The notes: generated by a model from the sequence alone, not told the origin. DNA of 64,000 nucleotides from an uncultured Eubacteriales bacterium (GCA_900319355.1 ONOC01000004.1:1-64000); one strand, 5' to 3'. Counted from the stretch's first letter, positions 15,374-25,314 are shown. Numbers and translations: made by a program.

Positions 15374-17893
15374 ATGGATTTCAGCAGACAGGGTATTCAA
15401 AAAGAAAAGAACGCACTCCGGTCAACGTCCGCTCAGACGGCAAACCGATCCGCCGTGACCGTTCTCCGCGTTGTGCTGTACCTGCTCATCGCGGCTGTTG
15501 TCTTCGGCATCGCCATGGGCATCGGTGCCTACCGCGGGATTATCGCAGATACGCCGGACATCACTGACTCGAACATCACGCCTCTCGGAAGCGCGACCTT
15601 CCTGTATGATGCCGACGGAAATCAGATGCAGAAGCTGAGCTCAGTTGAGGGCAATCGTGTCAACGTCAGCCTTGACGAGATTCCGCTGAACATGCAGCAC
15701 GCCATTGTTGCCATTGAGGATTCCCGTTTTTACGAGCATAACGGTGTCGATCCTCACGGCATGATCCGTGCCATCCTCGTGGCGCTTTCCTCCAATTTCG
15801 AGGAGTCCGAGGGTGCCAGTACCATTACGCAGCAGCTTCTGAAGAACAACGTCTTCACAGACTGGATGAATGAATCAAGAATTCAGCGCCTCAAGCGTAA
15901 AATCCAGGAGCAGTACCTGGCCGTCCAGCTGGAACAGTCGCTGCGTGACGCCGGACGCGATCCCAAGGCCGTGATTCTTGAAAATTATCTCAACACGGTA
16001 AACTTCGGTTCCGGAGCCTACGGTATCCAGACGGCCGCACAGACCTACTTCGGCAAGGACGCAAAGGACCTGACGCTTTCCGAATGCGCCGTGCTGGCAG
16101 CCATTCCTCAGAACCCGAGCCAGTATAATCCGAAGATCTATCCGGAAGAGAACGCAAAGCGAATGCAGATCGTCCTCAAATATATGCTGAAGCAGAAGTA
16201 TATCACCGAGGACGAATACCAGGAGGCGATGAGCGATGACGTCTATTCCAGAGTGCAGGATACGGACGAGACAGGAAACACGGAAGAGGATGTCTACTCC
16301 TACTTTACGGATGAGGTGATAGATCAGGTACAGAGCGACCTCATGGCGCAGAAGGGCTACACCGAGCAGGAGGCCTACAACGCGATTTTTAACGGCGGTC
16401 TCCAGATCTATACCACGGAGGATCCGGATGTCCAGTCCGTTATGGAAGAGGAGTTCGAAAACGAGGCCAATTTCCCGGCCAGCAGTCAGGTCAGCCTCGA
16501 CTGGGCGCTCACCGTTGACAAGTCGACCGGTGAACGCGTGAACTACAGTGTGCAGAATCTGCAGACCTACTTCCAGGACAACGTGGATCCGGATTTTGAC
16601 CTGTTCTTCTCATCGACTGATGAGGCTCAGGCATACATAGATCAGTACAAGGCAGCCGTTGTCGGTCCCGACGATTCGATCGTGGCCGAACGCTCCTCAT
16701 TCACACCGGAACCGCAGGCATGCATGACCGTGATCGATCAGAGCACGGGATATGTGGTCGGCATTGTCGGCGGCCGCGGCGAGAAGACGGCTTCGCTGAC
16801 GCTGGATCGCGCGACGGATTCTCTCAGACAGCCGGAGGGAACCCTCCGGGATCTCGCTGTCTACGGACCGGCGCTTCAGGAAGGTACCGTGACACTGGCG
16901 TCGAATGAAAAAACGACGGTGAATGCAGGCGGCGAAGAAGATTCGAATACGGCAGATAATCTGACCAGTGTCAGCATGAAGGTCCGCCAGGCCATCATGA
17001 CCGGCAACAGTGCCATCGCCTCCGTTGTTCTGCAGCAGATCTCGGCGACCAAATCGCTGGAATATCTGAAGGAACTCGGTTTCAACCATCTGTCAGATCA
17101 GTACGATGCTTCGACGAATCTTGCCAGAGGAAGCACGTATAACGGTGTCACCAACCTGGAGCTGACAGCCGCGTACGCCGCCATCGCAAACGGCGGTTCT
17201 TACACAAAGCCTGTATTCTATACAAAAGTTACGGATCAGACAGGAAACGTCATTCTGGAAAACAAGCCTCTGACAACGCAGGTGTTCGACGAGGCAACCA
17301 GCTATCTGCTGACCAGTGCGATGCAGGAGGAGATCTCCAGCGACATCGGCACCGGCATCACCTTCCGGCTCAGTGACAGCGGCATCGATGTGGCAGGCCA
17401 GACCGGCACGACCGAGAGCAATATCGACCTGCAGTTCGTGGGTTACACCCCTTACTACACCGCCGGCATCTGGACAGGCTATGATTCGACCGAAGAGCTC
17501 ACTGACGATGAGAAGACTTATATCTCCACGCTCTGGACCAGCATCATGAACAGAATTCACGAAGGACTGAAGCCCAGAAAGTTTACACAGCCTTCCACTG
17601 TAGAAACGCTGGCTGTATGTTCGGAATCCGGCCTTCTTGCCGGCTCCGGATGTACGCCTGTGAATGAGTATTTCTCCACGGCCAATGCCCCTGCGGAAAC
17701 CTGTCAGGAACACAAGCCGACACCGAGGCCGACGGCCACGGCAGCGCCGACGCCGACACAGCCAGCAGACGGCGCCACAGGCACCGGTGATACCGGAACT
17801 CAGAACGGAACGCAGAACACCGGAGATACCGGTGCTGCCGCAGATACCGGCCAGCAGCCGGCACCGGCCGACAATGCCGCTGCCGGACAGTAA
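15374..17893 (+). CDS. Class A penicillin-binding protein with degenerate transpeptidase site
   Basis: Class A PBPs polymerise glycan strands and cross-link peptides outside the membrane. This 839-residue protein has one N-terminal membrane anchor (about residues 35-57). Its glycosyltransferase (GT51) domain is intact, with EDSRFYEHNGVD, GASTITQQLLKNN and KRKIQEQYLAVQLE all in place. The transpeptidase domain keeps the family fold but has lost its catalytic residues. The usual Ser-x-x-Lys after RQP reads GTLR (489-492), the Ser-x-Asn motif reads TGN (543-545), and Lys-Thr-Gly reads QTG (676-678). The enzyme should therefore make glycan but not cross-links or bind beta-lactams. The last 70 residues are a Pro/Thr/Ala/Gly-rich low-complexity tail. 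The start follows CAGGAGGG; another ATG four bases earlier is out of frame. Confidence 0.93.
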   Translation: MDFSRQGIQKEKNALRSTSAQTANRSAVTVLRVVLYLLIAAVVFGIAMGIGAYRGIIADTPDITDSNITPLGSATFLYDADGNQMQKLSSVEGNRVNVSLDEIPLNMQHAIVAIEDSRFYEHNGVDPHGMIRAILVALSSNFEESEGASTITQQLLKNNVFTDWMNESRIQRLKRKIQEQYLAVQLEQSLRDAGRDPKAVILENYLNTVNFGSGAYGIQTAAQTYFGKDAKDLTLSECAVLAAIPQNPSQYNPKIYPEENAKRMQIVLKYMLKQKYITEDEYQEAMSDDVYSRVQDTDETGNTEEDVYSYFTDEVIDQVQSDLMAQKGYTEQEAYNAIFNGGLQIYTTEDPDVQSVMEEEFENEANFPASSQVSLDWALTVDKSTGERVNYSVQNLQTYFQDNVDPDFDLFFSSTDEAQAYIDQYKAAVVGPDDSIVAERSSFTPEPQACMTVIDQSTGYVVGIVGGRGEKTASLTLDRATDSLRQPEGTLRDLAVYGPALQEGTVTLASNEKTTVNAGGEEDSNTADNLTSVSMKVRQAIMTGNSAIASVVLQQISATKSLEYLKELGFNHLSDQYDASTNLARGSTYNGVTNLELTAAYAAIANGGSYTKPVFYTKVTDQTGNVILENKPLTTQVFDEATSYLLTSAMQEEISSDIGTGITFRLSDSGIDVAGQTGTTESNIDLQFVGYTPYYTAGIWTGYDSTEELTDDEKTYISTLWTSIMNRIHEGLKPRKFTQPSTVETLAVCSESGLLAGSGCTPVNEYFSTANAPAETCQEHKPTPRPTATAAPTPTQPADGATGTGDTGTQNGTQNTGDTGAAADTGQQPAPADNAAAGQ

Positions 17894-17918
17894 GCATCTG
17901 TATCATACAGGATGCCAC

Positions 17919-17967
17919 AGAAAGAAGAGGTGCGGAAAACTCCCGGTTTTCCGCACCTCTTCTTTCT
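17919..17967. terminator. Bidirectional terminator between the PBP and ywlG genes
   Basis: A perfect 22-base stem with a 5-base loop (TCCCG, 17941-17945) lies between the two convergent genes. The outer arms are purine-rich on one side and pyrimidine-rich on the other (TCTTTCTTCTTTT), so it can end transcription from either side. A stem of this length with no mismatch is unusual. Confidence 0.85.
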
Positions 17968-18024
17968 TCTTTTCTGTCTTTTTATTCTTCTGTTTCTGTT
18001 CACCTGTGATTTTTTCAGTTCTTC

Positions 18025-18600
18025 TCACATAAGGTTCTCATCATATACCGCGCGTCTGCCGCCTGTATACTTCGGTCTCCGGCGGGCGCAGATAATGCCG
18101 GCCTCGCCGATTTTTTTCATGGAAATGCGAAGCGGAACAACGACCGGATGAATGTGCATCCCGATGAGCGTCCCTCCGATATCGATGCCGGCATCAGCTC
18201 TCGCATCAATCGATTCTACAAGAACGGGATCCTTCATCCGCTGATAGGCCACAGTTGCGAAGGCGCCGCCCGCATGGTTCGGCTGCGGGATCGCGTTCAC
18301 CTGTTCCAGATCAAATTTCTCCATGACTTCCCGCTCTACGACCAGTGCACGGTTCAGATGTTCGCAGCACTGCGCGGCCATCAGGATCCCGCGTTCCTCA
18401 AGGGCCCGGCTGATGCCGGCGTACAGTTTTTCTGCCACATCCACACTCGTGTTTGTGCCGATTTTTTCACCCAGCACCTCGCTTGAGGAACAGCCCACGA
18501 CAAAGAGCATGCCCTTTTTCAGATGCGCCGCTTCCGCGATCTCCGAGACCGCGCGGTAACTCTGTTCTTCAATGTCTTCCTGATCCATGATTGTCTGCAT
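18025..18600 (-). CDS. YwlG/UPF0340 family protein
   Basis: This is a conserved Firmicutes family (UPF0340, TIGR01440) of unknown biochemical function. The 191-residue product shows the family blocks VVGCSSSEVLGEKIGTNTS (about residues 34-52), AAQCCEHLNRALVVERE (about 74-90) and the C-terminal GMHIHPVVVPLR. There is no signal peptide or membrane segment. It starts 21 bases after hprK and is probably the last gene of the uvrC-hprK-ywlG transcript. Confidence 0.85.
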   Translation of the reverse strand: MQTIMDQEDIEEQSYRAVSEIAEAAHLKKGMLFVVGCSSSEVLGEKIGTNTSVDVAEKLYAGISRALEERGILMAAQCCEHLNRALVVEREVMEKFDLEQVNAIPQPNHAGGAFATVAYQRMKDPVLVESIDARADAGIDIGGTLIGMHIHPVVVPLRISMKKIGEAGIICARRRPKYTGGRRAVYDENLM

Positions 18601-18621
18601 CTCCTTCGCTTAAGGACCGGT

Positions 18622-19563
18622 TCAGCTGTCCTGTCTCTTCTTTGAAAGATTTTCCTGTACTCTCTTGTAGAGCTCCTGCGCCGCGTTGTAGCCCATCTTC
18701 TTCTGTCTGTGGTTGACAGCGGCGGTTTCAACGATGACGGCCAGATTTCTGCCCGGCCGGATCGGAAGAGAATGACACACGACCTTGATGCCGAGAAACT
18801 CGGTGTATTCCTCCTCGAGTCCGAGACGGTCATATACTTTGTCCTTATCCCACTCCTCGAGCTTGATCACGAGGTCGATCGTATGCGTATCCTCGACGCT
18901 CTCGACACCGAACAGCGTCTTGACATCGATGATACCGATACCACGGAGTTCGATGAAGTGTCTGGTGATATCCGGCGACGTGCCGATCAGGGAGATGTCA
19001 CTGACCTTGCTGATCTCGACCACATCATCCGTAATCAGACGGTGGCCTCTCTTGATCAGCTCCAGCGCGGCCTCTGATTTGCCGATGCCGCTTTCACCCA
19101 TGATCAGGACGCCTTCGCCGTATACATCGACAAGCACGCCGTGAATGGAGATGGTCGGTGCCAGCTGCACGTTCATCCACCGGATAATTTCTGCGGTGAA
19201 GGCAGATGTCGTTTTCTCCGTCACAAAGGTGGGCACCTGGTATTTTCTTGCAAGGTCCAGTATGATGCTGCCCGGCTCCTCCGACGTGGTAAAAATCACA
19301 CACGGCACGCCCTGAGAAATAAATGCCTCGTAGGATTTCCGCTTTGTCTCATCGTCCATATGCTGCAGGTAGGAAAATTCTACGAATCCGATGATCTGCA
19401 CGCGTTCATGGGCAAAATGTTCAAAGTAGCCTGTCAGCTGAAGCGCCGGCCGGTTGATTTCGGGAACTGTGATCCTGTTGACCGTGAGATCGATATCCGG
19501 CGTCAGATTCTTCAGATCCATTTCCCGTTCCAGTTTTTCCAGTGAAATGTATTTGCCGCTCAT
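18622..19563 (-). CDS. hprK: HPr kinase/phosphorylase
   Basis: HprK phosphorylates Ser46 of HPr in response to glycolytic intermediates and so drives CcpA-dependent catabolite repression in low-GC Gram-positives. The 313-residue product has a P-loop GESGIGKSEAALEL (about residues 153-166), the following GHRLITDDVVEI, and the HprK signature near LRGIGIIDVKTLFG. Its presence fits the wealth of sugar genes in the window. It sits between uvrC and ywlG, in a co-directional run. Confidence 0.95.
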   Translation of the reverse strand: MSGKYISLEKLEREMDLKNLTPDIDLTVNRITVPEINRPALQLTGYFEHFAHERVQIIGFVEFSYLQHMDDETKRKSYEAFISQGVPCVIFTTSEEPGSIILDLARKYQVPTFVTEKTTSAFTAEIIRWMNVQLAPTISIHGVLVDVYGEGVLIMGESGIGKSEAALELIKRGHRLITDDVVEISKVSDISLIGTSPDITRHFIELRGIGIIDVKTLFGVESVEDTHTIDLVIKLEEWDKDKVYDRLGLEEEYTEFLGIKVVCHSLPIRPGRNLAVIVETAAVNHRQKKMGYNAAQELYKRVQENLSKKRQDS

Positions 19564-19599
19564 GCCGTCCCCCTTTTTTCTTATGTTGAAATATTATCG

Positions 19600-21675
19600 T
19601 CACGAACTCGTTTTCGATAACCCGTCCCGGTGAAAAAAATCATATATGCTCTGCGCCGCTCTCCTGTCAAAGCCCGGAAGGGCCGCCATTTCCTCCACAC
19701 CGGCGTTTCTGATGGAATCCAGGTCGGGATAATGGCTGATCAGTTCCGCACGGCGCTTTTCACCCACATAGGGGATGTCGTCGAGAACGGAGTGTACCTG
19801 TTCCTTCCCCCGCAGCAGCCGGTGATACGTGATGGCAAACCGGTGCGTCTCATCCTGAATCCTCGTGATCAGGTGAAATCCCTCCGAGTCCGTATCGATC
19901 GATATCTCTACATTCTGATAATACAGCCCTCTTGTCCTGTGGTGGTCATCCTTCACCATACCGGCAACCGGAATGGTCAGGCCCAGCTTTTCCAGCACCT
20001 TCAGTGCGATGTTGACCTGTCCTCTGCCGCCGTCCATCAGAATCAGATCCGGCAGCCGGCTGAAGCCCGAGTCCTCCGAGATGCCTCTCTCAAAACGCCG
20101 GGTCAGCACCTCGTCCATGCTTGCATAGTCATTCGGGCCCTCCACCGACCGGATCCTGAATTTCCGGTAGTCAGATTTTTTCGGCCGTCCGTTCTCATAG
20201 ACGACCATGGAGCCGACCGACTGATAGCCGCTGGTATTGGAGATATCATAGGACTCAATTCTTACCGGCGGCTTCATGCCGAGCCAGCGCCCGATCTCTC
20301 CGATCGCGCCGGTTGTCTTCTCCACGTCCCGTCTGATTTTTTCACGGTTCTGCGAGAGAATCAGTTCCGCATTTCTCTGCGCCAGATCGACGAGTTTTTC
20401 CTTCATGCCGCGCTGCGGCACCAGAATGCGCACCTTTGTTCCTCTCGCATTCTTCTTCTGCGTCAGCCAGTTCTCAATCAGTTCCACATCCTGTATGGGC
20501 TGCGAAAGCATCAGCCGGTGAGGAATAAAAGGCGTACCCGCATAATACTGCTGGATGAAGCTCTGCATGACATCCGGAACCGTCTGTCCTGCCGCAACTT
20601 TCAGGTAAAAATGATCGCGCCCGATCAGTTTTCCGTCTCTGACGAAGAATACCTGCGCGATCGCATCGCCCTCGCCCGCTGCCTCTGTCTGACCTTCTTC
20701 CTCCCCGGAGCGCCTCACGGCCACGGCAATCACATCCGTATCGTCGCCGCTGCCGGCCGTCATCTTCTGCTTCTCGGAGATTTTTCTCACAGATTCGATC
20801 AGATCGCGGTATGACGCCGCACTCTCAAAATTCAGCGCCGACGAAGCCGCCTTCATCTTCTCCGTGAGATCTGCCATTACGTCATCCGCGTGGCCGTTCA
20901 GAAAGCGGACAGCTTCTTTCACCTTCCGCCTGTACTCTTCTTCGCTGATCAGGCCCTGGCAGGGCGCGTCGCACTGATGAATCTGATAATACAGGCAGGC
21001 TCTTTCCTTACCGATTTCCGCCGGAAGTTTCCGGTTACAGTTCCTGATATGATACAGACTCCGGATCAGGTCGATGGTCTCCTTCGCAGCGCCCGCATCC
21101 GGATACGGTCCGAAATACTGCGCCTTATCCTTTGCCATATGATGGCGGTACTGAATCTTCGGATACGGCTCCTGTACCGTCAGACAGATGAAGGGATAGG
21201 CCTTGTCATCCATCAGCTGCGTGTTGTATTTCGGCCGGTATTCCTTGATCAGATTACACTCAAGAACGAGTGCTTCCACCTCGGAATCCGTCTGGATCGT
21301 CTCGAATCTCGTCACCTGAGGCGTCATCGTATAGATCTTCAGCCGCTTGTTCCTGCTGTTGGAAAAATACTGCCGCACCCGGTTTCTGAGTTTCACGGCC
21401 TTTCCGACATACAGCACCTCGTCCTTCAGACCGTGCATAATATACACGCCGGGAGACTGCGGCAGCCTGTCCAGCTCCGCCACAAGGTCAAAGCCCCGCT
21501 CCGCCGCGACCGTATTGACCGCCGGATCAATCACGCGCCTCTTCTTCTGTTCCGGTTTTTTTCCGTCTGAAGTCTGCTGCGTCCCGGACAGTTCTTTTCT
21601 TCTGCCCGGGTCTGCCGCTTCCTCCGGCAGCGCTTCTTCTGCGCCTGCCGGCTCTTTCTTTATTTCTTTATCCAT
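19600..21675 (-). CDS. uvrC: Excinuclease ABC subunit C
   Basis: UvrC makes both incisions around bulky DNA lesions in nucleotide excision repair. The protein carries the GIY-YIG nuclease domain (SPGVYIMHGLKDEVLYVGKA, about residues 73-92). A UVR motif near residue 270 (ADLTEKMKAASSALNFE) and the RNase-H-like C-terminal nuclease with ESYDISNTSG, followed by a helix-hairpin-helix pair, complete it. The first 65 residues are a charged, low-complexity extension that other UvrC proteins lack. The ATG at 21675 has no clear ribosome site. A GTG at 21537 inside RRVIDPAV, behind AAGAAGAGG, is a possible alternative start. Confidence 0.93.
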   Translation of the reverse strand: MDKEIKKEPAGAEEALPEEAADPGRRKELSGTQQTSDGKKPEQKKRRVIDPAVNTVAAERGFDLVAELDRLPQSPGVYIMHGLKDEVLYVGKAVKLRNRVRQYFSNSRNKRLKIYTMTPQVTRFETIQTDSEVEALVLECNLIKEYRPKYNTQLMDDKAYPFICLTVQEPYPKIQYRHHMAKDKAQYFGPYPDAGAAKETIDLIRSLYHIRNCNRKLPAEIGKERACLYYQIHQCDAPCQGLISEEEYRRKVKEAVRFLNGHADDVMADLTEKMKAASSALNFESAASYRDLIESVRKISEKQKMTAGSGDDTDVIAVAVRRSGEEEGQTEAAGEGDAIAQVFFVRDGKLIGRDHFYLKVAAGQTVPDVMQSFIQQYYAGTPFIPHRLMLSQPIQDVELIENWLTQKKNARGTKVRILVPQRGMKEKLVDLAQRNAELILSQNREKIRRDVEKTTGAIGEIGRWLGMKPPVRIESYDISNTSGYQSVGSMVVYENGRPKKSDYRKFRIRSVEGPNDYASMDEVLTRRFERGISEDSGFSRLPDLILMDGGRGQVNIALKVLEKLGLTIPVAGMVKDDHHRTRGLYYQNVEISIDTDSEGFHLITRIQDETHRFAITYHRLLRGKEQVHSVLDDIPYVGEKRRAELISHYPDLDSIRNAGVEEMAALPGFDRRAAQSIYDFFHRDGLSKTSS

Positions 21676-21706
21676 GTAAAATCCATATCATGCAAGATGC
21701 CACAGT

Positions 21707-21828
21707 ACTGTATTAAGCCCGACTGGTCCATCGCTGTGCGATTCTCGCAGTCGGCACATGAGACCGACTTCGTCGGTCTGACGCGGAGTTCGCCTCACCG
21801 CATCACACTTCGCGTGTGCGGATGCGGC
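21707..21828. repeat. Structured intergenic repeat, copy 2
   Basis: The space between ftsH and uvrC holds a relative of the repeat at 1411-1602. It begins with TACTGTATTAAG, includes the hairpin ACCGA-CTTC-TCGGT and the stretch CGCGGAGTTCGCCTCACCG, and has a small CACAC/GTGTG hairpin. It ends against the ftsH stop codon and lacks a matching right-hand terminal repeat, so it is either truncated or inserted at the stop codon. Confidence 0.65.
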
Positions 21829-23838
21829 TCACTGCCCGCGCATATTCGCACTCTCATCCGATGTCTCAGCTGTCTCTCTCTCCCGGATAACCGTATTCAT
21901 GATCCTCATGAATTCGCTTCCGGTAATGGTTTCCTGAATATTCAGATATCCCGCGATCCTGTCGAGGATATCCCTGTTCTCACTGATCAGCTTCTTAGCC
22001 TTCGCATAGGCTGCATCCAGCATCGTCATGACTTCATGGTCAATCTCCGTCGCCGTTTCGTCGCCGCAGTCCAGATAGGCCTTTCCGGTCAGATATCTGT
22101 CTTCCTGTTTTGCCAGCGCCATGAGTCCGAATTTTTCGGACATGCCGTACTGCGTCACCATCTGACGGCAGATCTGCGTTGCTTTTTCTATATCGTTCGC
22201 AGCGCCGGTTGTCACATCGCCGAACACCAGCTCCTCCGCCGCACGTCCGCCGAGAAAACCGACCACCATCTCTTCCAGTTCCTTCTTTGAATTCAGATAC
22301 TTCTCTTCCTCGGGAACCTGCATCACATAACCGAGCGCGCCCATCGTCCGGGGCACAATCGTGATCTTCTGCACCGGCTCGGTATGCTTCTGCAGCGCAT
22401 TGACAAGTGCGTGACCGACTTCATGGTATGCGACAATTTTTCGCTCTTCCTTCGAAAGTACGCGGTCCTTCTTCTCCTTGCCGACCAGCACCACCTCAAC
22501 GGCGTCGCGGAGGTCCTTCTGCGACACGGCATGACGGCCGTTTTTCACAGCAAGAATGGCCGCCTCGTTCACCATGTTGGCGAGATCCGAGCCCACAGCG
22601 CCCGATGTCTCCAGCGCGATCTCATGAAAATCGACCGTATCATCCAGCAGCACGTTTCTCGCATGCACCTTCAGAATATCAATTCTTCCCTTCAGATCAG
22701 GACGGTCCACGATGATTCTCCGGTCAAAGCGGCCCGGGCGGAGCAGCGCGGGGTCAAGAATCTCCGGACGGTTCGTTGCCGCCAGGATAAAAATTCCCGC
22801 CCGGCTGTCAAAGCCGTCCATTTCGGCCAGAATCTGATTCAGCGTCTGCTCGCGTTCATCATTGCCTCCCAGATGCGAGTCACGGGTCTTGCCAATCGCA
22901 TCGATCTCATCGATAAAAATAATGCAGGGTGCCTGCTTCTTGGCTTCCTCAAAAAGGTCCCGCACACGGGAAGCACCGACGCCGACGAACATCTCGACAA
23001 ACTCCGATCCGGACACCGAGAAGAACGGCACATGCGCCTCGCCCGCCACCGCTTTCGCCAGAAGCGTCTTTCCCGTTCCGGGAGGGCCCACCAGCAGTGC
23101 ACCTTTCGGAAGCTTCGCACCGATCGTCGTGTATCTCGCGGGATTATGAATAAAATCAACAACTTCTTTCAGGGAATCCTTCGCTTCTTCCTCACCGGCA
23201 ACATCGGCGAAAGTCACACCGGTTTCCTTCTGCACATAAGTCTTTGCCCTGCTCTTCCCGACGTTCATCAGTCCGCCGGTTCCGCCGCCCATGGAGCGCA
23301 TCATCAGCTCCAGGAAAACAAACATCAGAACGATCGGCAGAACAATGGTAAGAAGGAAGGAGAGAATGGTGCTTCCGATACCGGCGTCCTTCTTCGAATA
23401 GGTAATGCCGGTACCCTCCAGAAGCTCATTCAGCCCGTTCTCATCGCCGACAAGCGTCGTATGATATTTTCTGCCGGGCACGACATGAAAATCATCGCCG
23501 TCTTCTCCGTCTGCCGTCTCTTTGGAAAGCGCCGAAGACAGTCCGCTCTCTCCTGACACGTCGGATTTCTCCGACGTATCTTCCGTCTCCTCATCGGACA
23601 GCTTTGAAGTGATCTCCACTGTCGTCCCCTGAAGGGTCACCTCTCTGACCTGGTTGTGCTCCACCATAGAAACAAACTGATCGTAGGTGATCTCCTGGTC
23701 CTCCGCGTTTCCGATGATGCCGCGGTAAGCAGACGCCATAATGATGCACACAAGAATGCACAGTGTGATCAGCGTGACGAGCTGCCGGTTATTGTTTCCG
23801 CCCTCTCCGGGCGTTCTGTTCCCGTTATTGTCAGCCAT
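21829..23838 (-). CDS. ftsH: ATP-dependent membrane zinc protease FtsH
   Basis: FtsH degrades misfolded membrane proteins and selected cytoplasmic regulators. The 669-residue protein has two N-terminal membrane segments (about residues 20-40 and 160-180) around an extracytoplasmic domain. The AAA ATPase follows with Walker [14 protein letters not shown] and Walker [12 protein letters not shown], an SRH region [20 protein letters not shown], and the zinc-protease motif HEVGH. The usual second residue variant is HEAGH. The extracytoplasmic domain contains an extra acidic, Ser-rich insert of about 40 residues (around [11 protein letters not shown]). The start has only a weak upstream GGGAGATATG-type site. 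Confidence 0.95.
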   Translation of the reverse strand: MADNNGNRTPGEGGNNNRQLVTLITLCILVCIIMASAYRGIIGNAEDQEITYDQFVSMVEHNQVREVTLQGTTVEITSKLSDEETEDTSEKSDVSGESGLSSALSKETADGEDGDDFHVVPGRKYHTTLVGDENGLNELLEGTGITYSKKDAGIGSTILSFLLTIVLPIVLMFVFLELMMRSMGGGTGGLMNVGKSRAKTYVQKETGVTFADVAGEEEAKDSLKEVVDFIHNPARYTTIGAKLPKGALLVGPPGTGKTLLAKAVAGEAHVPFFSVSGSEFVEMFVGVGASRVRDLFEEAKKQAPCIIFIDEIDAIGKTRDSHLGGNDEREQTLNQILAEMDGFDSRAGIFILAATNRPEILDPALLRPGRFDRRIIVDRPDLKGRIDILKVHARNVLLDDTVDFHEIALETSGAVGSDLANMVNEAAILAVKNGRHAVSQKDLRDAVEVVLVGKEKKDRVLSKEERKIVAYHEVGHALVNALQKHTEPVQKITIVPRTMGALGYVMQVPEEEKYLNSKKELEEMVVGFLGGRAAEELVFGDVTTGAANDIEKATQICRQMVTQYGMSEKFGLMALAKQEDRYLTGKAYLDCGDETATEIDHEVMTMLDAAYAKAKKLISENRDILDRIAGYLNIQETITGSEFMRIMNTVIRERETAETSDESANMRGQ

Positions 23839-23892
23839 ATCTCCCTCTTCCCGGACGGCAGCCGTCCCGCTGCTGCCGTACTGCGCCTGTCT

Positions 23893-24516
23893 TTACTTCT
23901 TCTGCGCTGTCTGATCCTCTTCCAGCTTTCTCACCTGATTCATCAGAAGATCTCTGTCGCTGTCAAATTCCGAACAGAACGCATCCGTCGCGGCACGCGT
24001 AAAGACTTCCAGCTCTTCTGCCATGCCCGTGTCCCTCGGCACCTGCCAGGCGATATCGAAGATATCATTCGCGATTTTGCCCGTCAGTGTATCCTCTTTG
24101 ATCTTCCCGAGGCCGAGCAGCACGGAATTATAGCCCTTGTCCCGTTTGCACAGATCTATATAGAGCTTTGTCGTGTTGAAAAATTCCTCATACATGACAT
24201 CACGGCCGACATCGCCGTATTCCTCCATCAGCTCCATCTTCCAGTCGCTGAAGATCTCACGCCTTGTCTTCGAGATTTTCCGTTTCGTAAAGACATTCGG
24301 CGTGGTGCCCTTCAGATAAAAAAGGCCCATCCACCCGCGGATGAAATAGTCTACATTCTGCCCGTCGATCTCGTCATAGCGCGCGTCGTACAGTTTACGG
24401 CGCAGCTCATTCTCCGGTGTCTCGCCTTCCAGCTCGATCGCCCGGTCCAGCAGTTCTTTTCTCTTTTTTCTGTCCAGTTCATACATATACTGTACGACCC
24501 AAGGTTTCTTTTCCAT
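23893..24516 (-). CDS. Uncharacterised helical protein
   Basis: The 207-residue product has no signal or membrane segment, is rich in charged and aromatic residues, and looks largely helical. A distinctive block is VDYFIRGWMGLFYLKGT near residues 66-82. It resembles unannotated proteins common in Lachnospiraceae (possibly the DUF6553 family, from memory). It is followed by ftsH 54 bases downstream and preceded by the J-domain gene, all on the minus strand. Function is unknown. Confidence 0.7.
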   Translation of the reverse strand: MEKKPWVVQYMYELDRKKRKELLDRAIELEGETPENELRRKLYDARYDEIDGQNVDYFIRGWMGLFYLKGTTPNVFTKRKISKTRREIFSDWKMELMEEYGDVGRDVMYEEFFNTTKLYIDLCKRDKGYNSVLLGLGKIKEDTLTGKIANDIFDIAWQVPRDTGMAEELEVFTRAATDAFCSEFDSDRDLLMNQVRKLEEDQTAQKK

Positions 24517-24631
24517 AATACTGAAATATCCCCCTGACTTTCATCATTGTTTAAAAAAAGCCGGCGCGGGCGCAAACCGTTTCCACGTCAGCCTGTTTTC
24601 ACCTCTGTTTTTCACCGGATCCGCTTCCGCC

Positions 24632-25291
24632 TCAGATACAGCAGCAGATCGGAATGCCGCCGCCGCTGCAGCAGAGCGTGCAGAGCGACACCGTACAGCA
24701 GACCTCCGCAGCCCTCGCCCACGGAGACTGCGACTCCCAGCCGCCCGCGCAGGGTGAGCCGCCGTAGCCGTAGCTCTGTCCCATGTAATCATACCAGCCG
24801 CCCGCAATCTGATCATAGAGACGGCGGAACTCGTAATTATCCGGCTCCAGCCGGCAGGCCTGTTCCGCGTCGTTCTTTGCCTCCTGCGTATTGCCGAGGC
24901 CGATATTCGCGGCTGCATGCAGATAGTACCACGTGCCGTTTCTGTCGCTGATCTGATTCAGCACATTCATCGCCTCCTGATAGTGGCGCGTATTGATGTA
25001 ATTCGCCGCCGCTCTCAGTTCGGGATTATCCTCAAACGCACTTCCGCTTCCGGCACCGCCGTAGCCGTACTCACTCTCCGCGGCACCCCGCGGGATTTTG
25101 CCCGTGCGCTCGTCCATGATCTGCTTATAGGCAGCCTGGACTTCCTTGAACTTTTCCTCCGCCTCATCCTTGTGCGGATTGTTGATATTGGCATCCGGAT
25201 GATATTTCCGGCTCAGTTTCCTGTATGCCTTTTTCACCTCGTCATCTGTCGCGTCACGCGAGATGCCGAGTACCTGATAAGGATCGCTCAT
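24632..25291 (-). CDS. J-domain protein with cysteine-rich C-terminus
   Basis: J-domains stimulate Hsp70 ATPase activity. Residues 4-70 form a J-domain with the essential HPD (RKYHPDANI). A Gly-rich linker and a small TPR-like region (about residues 95-165) follow. The tail ends in [26 protein letters not shown] sequence, with nine Cys in the last 24 residues. The DnaJ zinc-finger and substrate domains are absent, so it is a specialised J-protein rather than DnaJ itself. It is 23 bases downstream of the DUF5685 gene, an association that suggests a shared pathway. The Cys tail could bind metal, take lipid or insert in the membrane. Confidence 0.85.
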   Translation of the reverse strand: MSDPYQVLGISRDATDDEVKKAYRKLSRKYHPDANINNPHKDEAEEKFKEVQAAYKQIMDERTGKIPRGAAESEYGYGGAGSGSAFEDNPELRAAANYINTRHYQEAMNVLNQISDRNGTWYYLHAAANIGLGNTQEAKNDAEQACRLEPDNYEFRRLYDQIAGGWYDYMGQSYGYGGSPCAGGWESQSPWARAAEVCCTVSLCTLCCSGGGIPICCCI

Positions 25292-25314
25292 CTGCTCCTC
25301 TTTCTGATCCCGTC

